A stretch of 64,000 nucleotides of DNA from NCBI RefSeq assembly GCF_016918855.1, contig NZ_JADKYB010000006.1:124001-188000 (forward strand), given 5' to 3'. Numbering within the stretch: position 1 is the first letter of the stretch; the number at the start of each line of letters is the position of its first letter. Made by a program: the position numbers and the translations under genes. Below the pieces are notes generated by a model. It searched no databases. It saw only the letters and a program-made list of their open reading frames with translations, and was not told where the DNA came from. The DNA comes from Actinacidiphila acididurans. Its GTDB lineage: Bacteria; Actinomycetota; Actinomycetes; Streptomycetales; Streptomycetaceae. Shown here piece by piece: positions 8,662-17,307 of this stretch.

Positions 8662-10032
8662 ATGACCGTGATCAGTACCGCCGCCGACGCCGACCTCTGT
8701 GCCCCGCTGCCCGTCCTGGGCAGCGACGTAAGGGTGCCGCTGGTGACCGGGGGAGAGGTGACCTACGCGGCGCTGGACTACGCGGCCAGCGCGCCCGCGC
8801 TCCAGCGGGTGTGGGACGACGTGGCCGCGTACGTGCCGTACTACGGCAGCGTGCACCGCGGCGCCGGGTACCTCTCGCAGCTGTCCACCGACCTGTTCGA
8901 GCAGAGCCGCGCGGTGGTCGCCGACTTCCTCGGCTGCCGCGCCGACGACGAGGTGGTCTTCACCCGGTCCACCACCGACTCGCTCAACCTGCTGGCCGCC
9001 GTGCTGCCGGCCGGCACCCAGGTCTTCGTCTTCGAGACCGAGCACCACGCCGCCCTGCTGCCCTGGGAGCGGGCCGGCGACGCGAGCGTGACCTACCTGA
9101 GCGCGCCGCGCACCCCCGAGCAGGCCGTCGCCTCGCTCGACGTGGCACTGCACGGCGCCCCCAAGGGCCCCAAGCTGGTGTGCGTCACCGGCGCCTCCAA
9201 CGTGACCGGCGAGCTGTGGCCGGTACGGGAACTGGCCGCCGCCGCGCACCGGCACGGCGCCCGGATCGTGCTGGACGCGGCGCAGCTCGCCCCGCACCGC
9301 CCGGTGGACATCGCCGCCCTGGACGTGGACTGGGTGGCCTTCTCCGGGCACAAGCTGTACGCGCCCTTCGGCACCGGGGTGCTGGCCGGCCGCGCCGACT
9401 GGCTTCGGGAGGCCGAACCCTATCTGGCCGGCGGCGGCGCGACCCGTACCGTGGCCCGTACGGCGGCCGGGGGAATCGACGTGCAGTGGCACACCACCGT
9501 CGCCCGGCACGAGGCCGGCTCGCCCAATGTCATCGGCGCCTATGCCGTCGCCTCGGCGTGCAAGGCGCTGCGCGAGGCCGGCTTCGACGGGCTGGTGGCC
9601 CGGGAGCAGGCCCTGCTGTCCGCGCTGCGTGCCGGGCTGGCCGCGATTCCGCAGGTGCGGGTGCTGTCCCTGTTCGGCGAGGACTCGGCCCGGGTCGGTG
9701 TGCTGTCCTTCACGGTGGCCGGCTGGAACAGCTCCCACTTCGCCGCCGCACTGTCCGCCGAGTACGGCATCGGCGTGCGCGACGGCCTGTTCTGCGCCCA
9801 CCCGCTGCTGCGCGTGCTGGCCGGCGCCGCCCAGGACGACCCGGGCGAGTGCGGCGCCCCCGACGCGGCTCCCGGTGAGGCGTCCCTCAACGCGATCCGG
9901 GTCAGCTTCGGCGCCGGTACCCCGGAGGAGCACATCGACCGCTTCCTGTCCGCGGTGCGCACCCTGATCCGCGACGGCGCCGCCTGGAGCTACCGCGCGG
10001 AGAACGGCCGGTGCGTGCCGGCTCCCCAGTGA
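8662..10032 (+). CDS. Class V aminotransferase / cysteine desulfurase-like PLP enzyme
   Basis: A 456-residue fold-type I PLP enzyme of the NifS/SufS-like class V family. Lys231 in FSGHKLYAPFGTG is the Schiff-base lysine; Asp205 in VLDAAQLAPH pairs with the PLP nitrogen and His128/129 in ETEHHA stacks on the ring. The start at 8662 is preferred because GGGGAG lies about ten bases upstream, whereas a longer frame back to 8425 runs through Arg/Pro-rich sequence. There is no visible C-terminal Cys loop of a true cysteine desulfurase, so the substrate is uncertain. Placement behind a SAM-IV riboswitch points to sulfur amino-acid metabolism. Confidence 0.85.
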   Translation: MTVISTAADADLCAPLPVLGSDVRVPLVTGGEVTYAALDYAASAPALQRVWDDVAAYVPYYGSVHRGAGYLSQLSTDLFEQSRAVVADFLGCRADDEVVFTRSTTDSLNLLAAVLPAGTQVFVFETEHHAALLPWERAGDASVTYLSAPRTPEQAVASLDVALHGAPKGPKLVCVTGASNVTGELWPVRELAAAAHRHGARIVLDAAQLAPHRPVDIAALDVDWVAFSGHKLYAPFGTGVLAGRADWLREAEPYLAGGGATRTVARTAAGGIDVQWHTTVARHEAGSPNVIGAYAVASACKALREAGFDGLVAREQALLSALRAGLAAIPQVRVLSLFGEDSARVGVLSFTVAGWNSSHFAAALSAEYGIGVRDGLFCAHPLLRVLAGAAQDDPGECGAPDAAPGEASLNAIRVSFGAGTPEEHIDRFLSAVRTLIRDGAAWSYRAENGRCVPAPQ

Positions 10033-10065
10033 GCGAACCGGCCGGCGAGCCGGCCAGGGAGCCGG

Positions 10066-10347
10066 TCAGGCGTCCAGGCCGATGGAGAAGGCCGCCTCCA
10101 GGTCGTGCTGGGAGTAGGTGCGGAACGCCACGTGCGTGTCGGTCGCCGTCACCCCGGGGATCTTGCTGATCCGGCCCGGGATGATGTCGGCGAGGTCGTC
10201 GTGGCGGCCGACACGTACCAGCGCGATCAGGTCGTACGCCCCGGTCACCGAGTAGACCTCGGACACGTTCGGCAGCGCCGCGATCGCCTCCGCGATCTCC
10301 GGGATCCGGTCGACGGAGGTCTTGATGAGCACGATCGCGGTGATCAC
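10066..10347 (-). CDS. Stand-alone Lrp/AsnC ligand-binding (RAM) domain protein
   Basis: A 93-residue protein corresponding only to the ligand-binding half of Lrp/AsnC regulators: a beta-alpha-beta-beta-alpha-beta pattern with the VTGAYDLIALVRV strand and the C-terminal THVAFRTYS. No helix-turn-helix is present. Such proteins form dimers or decamers and may bind amino acids or partner with full-length Lrp proteins. The GTG start overlaps the rhomboid gene stop by four bases, so the two form an operon. Function unknown beyond the fold. Confidence 0.9.
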   Translation of the reverse strand: MITAIVLIKTSVDRIPEIAEAIAALPNVSEVYSVTGAYDLIALVRVGRHDDLADIIPGRISKIPGVTATDTHVAFRTYSQHDLEAAFSIGLDA

Positions 10348-11174
10348 GGCGGAACGTCTCCCTGGGGTGCCGGGCTGATGACGACGCTCACCTTACGCCG
10401 TGGCCGGTAGCACACCCACGCACACAGGAAGCCGAAGGCGAAACCGACCACGTGGGCCAGGTAGGCCACCGCGGGCCCGCCGCCGGAGGGGGCTCGCGCG
10501 GCCAGCCACTGGAGCGCGAACCAGAAGCCGAGCACCAGCCAGGCCGGGAAGCGCAGCGGCACGAAGAACAGGAACGGGAAGACACTGGTGACCCGGGCCC
10601 GCGGAAAGAGGTAGAGGTATGCGCCCAGCGCCCCGGAAATGGCCCCCGAGGCGCCCACCAGGCTCTGCGGGTCGCCGGTGCGGGTGAGCGCGAAGCCGTA
10701 CGTGGCCAGGCACCCGGCCGCCAGGTAGAAGACGGTGAAGCGCAGCCGGCCCATGCGGTGCTCCACGTTGTCGCCGAAGACGTACAGGAACAGCATGTTG
10801 CCGGTCAGATGCAGCCAGCTTCCGTGCAGGAACATCGCGGTGAGCACCGACAGGGCCGGCACCTTGGTGAAGGGGGCCGGGCTCGGGCAGCCGGCCGGCA
10901 GCGGCAGCCGCCAGGCCGGCAGGGCGCCGTGGAACAGCTCGCTCGGCACCACCCCCCACCTGGCGAAATACACCGCCTGCGCGCACTGGAGCCGGTGCCC
11001 GGTGCCGTAGGACGGATTGAATCCGGACAGCGGGCCGAGCAGGAACACCACGGTGCACGCCGCGATCAGCGTGTAGGTGACGACCGGCCGGCGCCGGGCC
11101 GGATGCCCGTCCGTGTCGTCCGGACTGTCGCCCGGACCGTCGTCCGGATACTTGTCGCGCACCGGGAGGACCAT
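10344..11174 (-). CDS. Rhomboid-family intramembrane serine protease
   Basis: A 276-residue membrane protein. The ATG at 11174 is chosen because the next upstream sequence in frame is antisense to the NYN-protein gene. About six hydrophobic segments are present. The conserved LHGSWLHLTGNMLFLYVFG loop holds His117, His122 and Asn126; the catalytic Ser176 is in VGASGAISG and the catalytic His241 in LAHVVGFAFG. The family cleaves transmembrane substrates within the bilayer. It lies upstream of and overlaps the AsnC-type gene, and is divergent from the NYN-domain gene. The substrate cannot be guessed. Confidence 0.92.
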   Translation of the reverse strand: MVLPVRDKYPDDGPGDSPDDTDGHPARRRPVVTYTLIAACTVVFLLGPLSGFNPSYGTGHRLQCAQAVYFARWGVVPSELFHGALPAWRLPLPAGCPSPAPFTKVPALSVLTAMFLHGSWLHLTGNMLFLYVFGDNVEHRMGRLRFTVFYLAAGCLATYGFALTRTGDPQSLVGASGAISGALGAYLYLFPRARVTSVFPFLFFVPLRFPAWLVLGFWFALQWLAARAPSGGGPAVAYLAHVVGFAFGFLCAWVCYRPRRKVSVVISPAPQGDVPP

Positions 11175-11462
11175 GGACCGATCATGGCGGAACGGGCGTA
11201 ACCGGCAAAGGCCGCCTCGCCGCAGCGCGCCGCGCCGTCCAGGCCGTAGGGTGACCCAGAACATCTCCCGCGCGGGCGGCCGGGCAGCCCACAAAGCCGC
11301 ACCGACCGCGAGAAGGGCGCTGACGATCCGGGCCGGATCGGAGAACTTCAGTGCGCTCCTCAAGAGCCGGGGCCGCTTGCGGGGACAATGGAAGCAGCAG
11401 GCGGCGGCCGGAGGGATCGAAGGGGGCCGGGAGGGCGCCGAGGAACCGGACGGGAGTGACTG

Positions 11463-12848
11463 GTGGACGGTATCGGCGGCGATCCGCGTCCCGAGGACAG
11501 CATGGCCGCGCCCGCTCCTGGCGCCGCCGAGCCCGCGCTGGACCGGCCGCTGCCCGAGGGGGTACGGCACCGGGTCGTCACCGTCGCCGCCGACGCCTTC
11601 GGGGGCTTCACCTTTCCGGAACTCCCCGTCTCCCTGCGGCCGTACGCCCGGTTCACGCCGACCCGGCGCGTGAAGTACGCCGCCAACGCGCTGGCCGCCG
11701 CGCTGGAGTCGGACGCGGCCTTCCGGCAGAAAGTCGGCGCCAAGCTGCGCGAGACCCAGCCGGAACTGACCGCCGCCCTGGACGCGGGCACCCCGCCGCC
11801 GGCCGCCGACCCGCTGGACGTGGCCGCCGCCGCCTATCTGCTGCGCCCGGCCGGCTGGGCGAAGCTCGTCACCACCGCCGGCGAGGAGGCCGAGCGGGCG
11901 GACGCCGAACGCGCCGACGAGGAGACGCTGCGCGAGGTGGCCCGGCTGCGCGCCGAGGTCGAGACGCTGCACGACCAGGCGCGGGCCGAGGCCGGCCGGG
12001 CCCGGGCGGAGCTGGAGGGGGTCCGCAAGGAGAGCGACGCCCTGCACCGCAAGCTGCGCGCCGCGCTCAGCGACGTCAAGCGCGCCGAGGCCGCGCAGCG
12101 CAAGCTCCAGGGCGAACTCGACGACACCCGCGCCGGGGCCGCCGCAGAACGGGCCGCCGCCGACATCGAGGCCCGCCGGCTGCGCGCCCGGCTGGCCGAG
12201 GCCGAGTCCGCGGTCGAGGCCGGCCGCCGCGCGGCCCGGGAGGGCCGCAGCGTGGAGGACGTACGGCTGCGGCTGCTGCTGGACACCGTGCTGGACGCCG
12301 CGTCCGGCCTGCGCCGGGAACTCGCCCTGCCGCCGCGTGACACCATCGGCGTACGGCCGGCCGACACCGTGGACGCCGTGGCGCCCGGCTCCTTCAGCGC
12401 CCGCGACATCGCCACCCGGGCGCTGTCCGAGACCGACCCGGCGCTGCTGGACCAGTTGCTGGCACTGCCCCAGGCGCATCTGGTGGTGGACGGCTACAAC
12501 GTCACCAAGACCGGTTATCCCTCGCTGCCGCTGGAGAAGCAGCGGCTGCGGCTGCTGGGCGGCCTGGCCGCCCTGGCCGCGCAGAGCGGCGCCGAGGTCA
12601 CCTGTGTCTTCGACGGCGCGGACCTGGACATGCCGGTGCTGCTCGCCCCGCCGCGCGGGGTGCGGGTGCTGTTCAGCAAGTCCGGCCAGACCGCGGACGA
12701 GCTGATCCGCCGCCTGGTGCGGGCCGAACCGCCGGGCCGTCAGATCGTGGTGGTCTCCGCCGACCGCGAGGTCGCCGACGGGGTGGCCAAGGCCGGCGCC
12801 CGCCCGGTCGCCTCGGCGCTGCTGCTCAAACGCCTCGCCCGGGTGTGA
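11463..12848 (+). CDS. Coiled-coil NYN-domain (PIN-like) RNA-binding protein
   Basis: A 461-residue protein with GTG start. Three parts: a conserved N-terminal region (35-135), a long Ala/Glu/Arg coiled coil (about 141-263), and a C-terminal NYN/YacP domain (about 320-461) beginning AHLVVDGYNVTKTGYP. Asp343 and later acidic residues (FDGAD, SADREVAD) could bind metal as in PIN-fold nucleases. By family it is a candidate RNA nuclease or RNA-binding protein; the coiled coil suggests oligomerisation. It is monocistronic here. I recall the same gene at this locus in other streptomycetes. Confidence 0.87.
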   Translation: MDGIGGDPRPEDSMAAPAPGAAEPALDRPLPEGVRHRVVTVAADAFGGFTFPELPVSLRPYARFTPTRRVKYAANALAAALESDAAFRQKVGAKLRETQPELTAALDAGTPPPAADPLDVAAAAYLLRPAGWAKLVTTAGEEAERADAERADEETLREVARLRAEVETLHDQARAEAGRARAELEGVRKESDALHRKLRAALSDVKRAEAAQRKLQGELDDTRAGAAAERAAADIEARRLRARLAEAESAVEAGRRAAREGRSVEDVRLRLLLDTVLDAASGLRRELALPPRDTIGVRPADTVDAVAPGSFSARDIATRALSETDPALLDQLLALPQAHLVVDGYNVTKTGYPSLPLEKQRLRLLGGLAALAAQSGAEVTCVFDGADLDMPVLLAPPRGVRVLFSKSGQTADELIRRLVRAEPPGRQIVVVSADREVADGVAKAGARPVASALLLKRLARV

Positions 12849-13199
12849 GCGGGGTGAGCGCGCCCGAACAGCCCGTCAAGGTGTGAAACCGGGCAAGCGG
12901 GGCGCCGCCGGACGTGTTCAAGGGGCGAACGCCCGCAGTTGCCCGGCACTTTGACCGAGGCGGTCACGAACGAACAAGCGTCGACTCAGCGTTGTGCGGC
13001 CCTCACCGCGGGTATGCCGAGCGTAAAGAATGTGCGAACCGGTCGAGTTTTTTCCTACAAGGATTTGAACCGATCACAGGAAGGTCACTATGGTCAGGCC
13101 TCGAACCTCCGCGCAGTGATCATCCAACCCGGATGGCGCTCGGAGGCCGCCCGCCAGCTTCAACCGGTAGGCGGCTGAAGGAAGAAGGAGCTCGCCTTC
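12849..13199 (+). other. Long structured 5' leader of the first NlpC/P60 gene
   Basis: No gene is seen in these 351 bases. The 3' end, with CCCGCCAGCTTCAACCGG then TAGGCGGCTGAAGGAAG, resembles the end of Streptomyces ydaO-type c-di-AMP riboswitches, which precede several cell-wall hydrolase genes, and can form a CTTCA/TGAAG hairpin. The central aptamer landmark GGGGTGAATC is not visible, so I do not call a riboswitch. The real ribosome site is AAGGAG nine bases before the GTG. Confidence 0.3.
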
Positions 13200-14228
13200 G
13201 TGGCGTCCCACCGTCGTCCCAAGCCGGCGAACCGCACGCGCGTGTCCGTACTGACCGCGACAGCAGCGGCAGCGGTCGCCCTTTCCGCCCAGGCCGCGCA
13301 CGCCGCTCCCCAGCAGTCCGTCAAGGACGCCAAGGCCAAGGTGGACGCGCTCTACACGCAGGCGGAGCAGGCCACCGAGAAGTACGACGCTGCCAACGAG
13401 AAGCTGCATACCCTGGAGAAGGAGGCGTCAAGCCTCCAGGACCAGGTGGCGCGGCAGCAGCAGCACCTGAACCAACTGCGGGACGGCCTCGGCGCGATCG
13501 CCGCCTCCCAGTACCGCAGCGGCGGCATCGACCCGTCGCTCCAGCTCTTCCTGTCCTCGAACCCGGACAGCTACCTGGAGCAGGCCACGACGATGGACCA
13601 GCTCGGTTCGCTCCAGGTCGGCCAGCTCCACCAGCTCGAGGACGCCAAGCGCACCCTGGACCAGGAGCGCGCGCAGGCCACCGCGAAGCTGGCCGAACTC
13701 CAGGCCACCCGCACCGATCTGGCCACCCGCAAGAACGAGACCAAGGACAAGCTCGCCCAGGCGCAGCAGGTCCTCAACTCGCTCACCGCCGCCCAGCGTG
13801 CCGCGATCGCGCAGCAGGACGCCATCTCCGCCAGCCGCGCCAGCGCCCGCGTCGACCTCGGCAACGCCAAGGCCGCCAGCGGCCGCGCCGCCGCCGCCTT
13901 CGCCGCCGCGCAGACCCGGGTCGGCATGCCGTACGTCTACGGCGCCACGGGTCCCTCCACCTTCGACTGCTCGGGTCTGACCTCGTGGGCCTACGCCCAG
14001 GCCGGGGTCTCCATACCCCGTACCTCCCAGGAACAGGCCAACGCCGGCACCCGGATCTACTCCGAGTCCCAGCTGGCCGTCGGCGACCTGGTGATCTTCT
14101 ACGGCGACTACCACCACGTGGGTCTCTACGCCGGCAATGGCATGGTGCTGCACGCCCCCAAGCCGGGTGCGTCCGTGCGCTACGAGGCGATCGGCGACAT
14201 GACGTTCGAGTTCGGCGTCCGCATCTGA
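13200..14228 (+). CDS. Secreted NlpC/P60 peptidoglycan endopeptidase with coiled-coil stalk (copy 1)
   Basis: A 342-residue protein with a signal peptide (cleavage near AHAAP, residue 36), an Ala/Gln/Glu-rich coiled coil (about 38-250) and a C-terminal NlpC/P60 domain. Cys257 in TFDCSGLTSWAY and His305/306 in DYHHVGLYAG are the catalytic pair of this C40 family, which cuts D-Glu to DAP bonds in peptidoglycan stems, as in RipA-type hydrolases. The coiled coil probably blocks or tethers the enzyme, as in related divisome hydrolases (inference). AAGGAG nine bases upstream supports the GTG start. The next gene is a paralogue. Confidence 0.93.
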   Translation: MASHRRPKPANRTRVSVLTATAAAAVALSAQAAHAAPQQSVKDAKAKVDALYTQAEQATEKYDAANEKLHTLEKEASSLQDQVARQQQHLNQLRDGLGAIAASQYRSGGIDPSLQLFLSSNPDSYLEQATTMDQLGSLQVGQLHQLEDAKRTLDQERAQATAKLAELQATRTDLATRKNETKDKLAQAQQVLNSLTAAQRAAIAQQDAISASRASARVDLGNAKAASGRAAAAFAAAQTRVGMPYVYGATGPSTFDCSGLTSWAYAQAGVSIPRTSQEQANAGTRIYSESQLAVGDLVIFYGDYHHVGLYAGNGMVLHAPKPGASVRYEAIGDMTFEFGVRI

Positions 14229-14394
14229 CGCCGTCCGACGCTCACGCTGTGTGCCGCCGGGGTCCTGACGGGCCCCGGCCGCCGCGTTTCCGGGGTACGG
14301 CGATCGGGTGACGGGTCGTCAACTCCCGTAGCACGGGCAGCCGCTTGACCTGCGGGTTCGTCGCGGGGTGCCGAGGCGGGCCCTTGGCCGTTCA

Positions 14395-14424
14395 TTGAAC
14401 TGAGCGCCACCGCGTGGTTACTGT
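14395..14424 (+). promoter_or_regulatory. Promoter of the second NlpC/P60 gene
   Basis: TTGAAC (14395-14400) and TACTGT (14419-14424) are spaced by 18 bases, close to the HrdB consensus. The -10 ends eight bases before the GTG at 14433 and there is no Shine-Dalgarno, so the transcript is probably leaderless or nearly so. Confidence 0.5.
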
Positions 14425-14432
14425 TCGCTGCC

Positions 14433-15512
14433 GTGGCATCCCATAAGCGTCTCAACTCGCCCGGCCCGGCCGCCCGTGCCGTCCGGGCCACCGCGCTGTC
14501 CGCGGCCGCCGCGGCGGCCACCGCGGCGCTGTCCGGCACCACCGCCCAGCTCGCCGCGGCCGACCCCGGGCCCGGCCCGGGACGGGACCGCGCGGTGCAG
14601 GTGGACCGGCTGGACCGGCTCTACCGGCAGGCCGAGCGGGCGACCGAGACGTACGACGCCGCGCAGGAGCAGGTGCAGCGGCAGCGCCAGGAGCTGAGCG
14701 GCCTCCAGGACCGCGTCGCCCGCAGCCGGCAGCGCGTCAACGAACTGCTCGACGCCCTCGGGGAGGTCGCCGCCGGGCAGTACCGGGACGGCGGCATCGA
14801 CCCGGCCGTGGTGCTGCTGATGTCCGGCGACCCCGAGAGCTACCTCGACCGCGCCGCCGCCCTGGACCGGGTCAGCGCCCAGCAGACCGGGCAGTTGCGC
14901 GAACTGCGGACCGCCGAGCGCGCCCTGGAGCGCCAGCGCGCCCAGGCCGCCGCCGAACTCGCCGAAGTGCGGCGCAGCACCGCCGTGCTCCAGGACCGCA
15001 AGAACGCCGTCCAGCGGGCCCTGGCGGCGGCCCGGCGGCTGCTGAGCGCACTGCCCCCGGTGCAGCGCGCGGCGTACAGCCCGCTCGCCGGGACCGGCCG
15101 CGCCTCCCGCGACACGCGCCCCGCCGGCATCGTCCCGCCTGTGCTGCCGGTGCTGCCCGCCCCCTCCGGCCGGGCCGCCCTGGCGGTCGCCGCCGTCCGC
15201 CAGGCCCTCGGCTCCCCGTACGTCTGGGGCGCCTCCGGCCCCAACGCCTTCGACTGCTCCGGCCTGATGCAGTGGGCGTACGCGCAGGCCGGTGTCCGGC
15301 TGCCGCGCACCTCCCAGGAGCAGATGAACGCCGGCACCCGCGTCCCGCTGTCCGAGGCCCGCCCCGGCGACCTCGTCGTCTACCGCAGCGACGCCAGCCA
15401 CATCGCGATGTACGTCGGGGGCGGCCGGGTGGTCCACGCGCCCTATCCCGGCGCACGGGTGCGGTACGACCCGGTGGACATGATGCCGGTGACGGCCGTC
15501 ACCCGGCCGTAA
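14433..15512 (+). CDS. Secreted NlpC/P60 peptidoglycan endopeptidase (copy 2)
   Basis: A 359-residue paralogue of the preceding protein with the same layout: signal peptide (about 1-48), coiled coil (about 55-230), a Pro/Arg-rich linker, and a C-terminal NlpC/P60 domain with Cys275 in FDCSGLMQWAYAQAG and His323 in ASHIAMYVG. Stretches such as PRTSQEQMNAGTR and DAAQEQ are shared with copy 1, showing a tandem duplication. Unlike copy 1 it has a short promoter-start distance and no long leader, so the two copies are likely regulated differently. Substrate as for copy 1: peptidoglycan peptide stems outside the membrane. Confidence 0.92.
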   Translation: MASHKRLNSPGPAARAVRATALSAAAAAATAALSGTTAQLAAADPGPGPGRDRAVQVDRLDRLYRQAERATETYDAAQEQVQRQRQELSGLQDRVARSRQRVNELLDALGEVAAGQYRDGGIDPAVVLLMSGDPESYLDRAAALDRVSAQQTGQLRELRTAERALERQRAQAAAELAEVRRSTAVLQDRKNAVQRALAAARRLLSALPPVQRAAYSPLAGTGRASRDTRPAGIVPPVLPVLPAPSGRAALAVAAVRQALGSPYVWGASGPNAFDCSGLMQWAYAQAGVRLPRTSQEQMNAGTRVPLSEARPGDLVVYRSDASHIAMYVGGGRVVHAPYPGARVRYDPVDMMPVTAVTRP

Positions 15513-15755
15513 CGGGGCGGGCCGCGCAGACCGGTCACCGCGCCGGACACCACGCGACCACCGCCGGCCGGTCGCCCGCCGAGCCCGCCGCGCCCGCCGC
15601 GCTCACCGACGGCATCGACGGCTCGGTCGACGCCTCCGGGGGCTCTCGGGGATCGGGCCCGGCCCCGACACCGTCAAGGCGGCGCGGGGGCCGGCGGGGG
15701 TGGTTGTCCACAGGCCGCCGACCGGGGCGGCCGCGTCCCCCGTACGATCAGGCGC

Positions 15756-17009
15756 ATGGCCGCGGTGCTCGTACGACGCTTCAGGGCCGCCGCGGGGATG
15801 TGGGCGGCCGGTCTCGCCGTGCTCGCCGCCCTGGCCGGCGGGTGCACCTCCGCCGCCGCACCGGCCGCGCCCAGCGCCGGCACCGCCGTCCGGCAGGTGC
15901 TCGACCGGCACGCGGCGGCCGTCCTGCACCACGACCGGGCCGCCTTCCTGGCCGGGGTGGACCCGCAGGCACGGACCTTCCTGGCCGCGCAGCAGCGGGT
16001 CTTCGCCGACCTGGCGGACGTCCCGCTCGCGGCCTGGTCGTACACCCTGGTCCGCACCGGCGCCTTCCCGCTGCCGCCGGCCGCCGACGGCACCCCGCAC
16101 ACCGCCGCCGAGGTCCAACTGCGCTACCGGCTGGCCGGGTACGACACCCAGCCGGTGGTCTCCACCGCCTACCTCACCTTCGCCCGGCACGGCGGTACGT
16201 GGTACCTGGCCGCGGACGACGAGGGCGCCCCGAGCGGCCGGCACACCGCCGTCCAGCTCTGGGACCAGGGCCCGGTACGGGTGGTGCGCGGGGCGCACAG
16301 CATCGTGCTCGGGCTCGCCCCGGACGCGGTGCTGCGCGGCTACGCCGCCGACGCGGACCGGGCCGTCCCCGAGGTCAGCCACGCGTGGGGGAGCGGCTGG
16401 CCCGGCAAGGTCGTGATCGAGGCGCCCGCCTCCCTCGACCAGATGGCCGCCCTGCTCGACGCCGCGCCGAACGCCTACCAGGGCATCGCCGCGGTCACCA
16501 CGGGCGAACTGGGCCGCAACGCCCAGGCCCCCGCCGACCGGGTCATCGTCAACCCGGCCGCCTTCGGCGAGCTCTCCGACTTCGGCCGGCAGGTCGTGCT
16601 CACCCACGAGACCACCCACGTCGCCAGCCGGCTGGCCACCAACGGCCGCACCCCGCTGTGGCTGTCCGAGGGCCTGGCCGACTGGGTGGCCTACCGCGAC
16701 TCCGGGCGCACCGCCCGGCAGATCGCCCCCGAACTGGCGGCGGACGTGGCGGCCGGCCGCGTCCCCACCGCCCTCCCCACCGCCGCCGACTTCCGGCCGA
16801 CCGCCAAGAACATCGCCCAGGCGTACGAGGGCGGCTGGCTCGCCTGCCGCCTGATCGCCGACCAATGGTCACCGGACACCCTCACCGCCTTCTACCGGGC
16901 AGTGGCCAAAGGTGGTTCCCTCGACTCCGTGATGCGGAACTCCCTGGGCCTCGGACTGGCCGACTTCACCGCGCGCTGGCGCGACGAGATACGTGGGGAG
17001 CTGGCATGA
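15756..17009 (+). CDS. Putative zinc metallopeptidase lipoprotein (HETTH)
   Basis: A 417-residue exported lipoprotein: hydrophobic leader and lipobox LAGGC with Cys30. The C-terminal half has VLTHETTHVASR (His284, Glu285, His288) and, 17 residues later, LSEGLADW (Glu305), the zinc ligands and catalytic glutamate of a gluzincin-type peptidase. The N-terminal half (35-200) looks like an NTF2/SnoaL-like fold judging from its pattern, which is inference. TACGAT at 15743-15748, seven bases before the ATG, suggests leaderless expression. The stop overlaps an ATG at 17006 that was probably the original start of the M48 gene. Confidence 0.8.
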   Translation: MAAVLVRRFRAAAGMWAAGLAVLAALAGGCTSAAAPAAPSAGTAVRQVLDRHAAAVLHHDRAAFLAGVDPQARTFLAAQQRVFADLADVPLAAWSYTLVRTGAFPLPPAADGTPHTAAEVQLRYRLAGYDTQPVVSTAYLTFARHGGTWYLAADDEGAPSGRHTAVQLWDQGPVRVVRGAHSIVLGLAPDAVLRGYAADADRAVPEVSHAWGSGWPGKVVIEAPASLDQMAALLDAAPNAYQGIAAVTTGELGRNAQAPADRVIVNPAAFGELSDFGRQVVLTHETTHVASRLATNGRTPLWLSEGLADWVAYRDSGRTARQIAPELAADVAAGRVPTALPTAADFRPTAKNIAQAYEGGWLACRLIADQWSPDTLTAFYRAVAKGGSLDSVMRNSLGLGLADFTARWRDEIRGELA

Positions 17010-17134
17010 CGCACGAAGGTCCCTCGACCGGACACCCCGACCCTGCGGGGGCCGGCGGGCCGGAGCGGTCTGCGCGCCCTCCGGCTGCCGCCGACGCCGG
17101 TGGCGACGCTGGCGGCGAGGCCGCGCGGCCCGCT

Positions 17135-17275
17135 GCCGCGGCGGACGCGGGCGGTTCTGCGGGTGATCACCGGGCGGGGCCCGGTCGAGCGGCTCTGCGC
17201 CGGGACAGCCCGGTGGGGTTCGGCGACTGCGTGCCGCCGCGGCGGACGCGGGCGGTTCTGCGGGTGATCACCGGG
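17135..17275. repeat. 40-bp perfect direct repeat with 101-bp period
   Basis: Bases 17135-17174 are identical to 17236-17275. The spacing of 101 is not a multiple of three. The sequence between and after the copies is also loosely similar, suggesting a duplicated unit of about 100 bp. Removing one unit joins the ATG at 17006 in frame to the M48 peptidase, so the repeat has shifted the gene's N-terminal frame. Confidence 0.85.
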
Positions 17276-17307
17276 GGGCGCCCGGAGCGGGTAGCTGGGC
17301 GGCGGGC

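Noticed and set aside
11175..12479. Long minus-strand extension of the rhomboid gene
   Set aside because: Antisense to the NYN-domain gene, Gly/Arg-rich, with no conserved motif.
12950..13199. ydaO (c-di-AMP) riboswitch call
   Set aside because: Only the 3' end looks similar; central conserved aptamer bases not found, so left as a finding.
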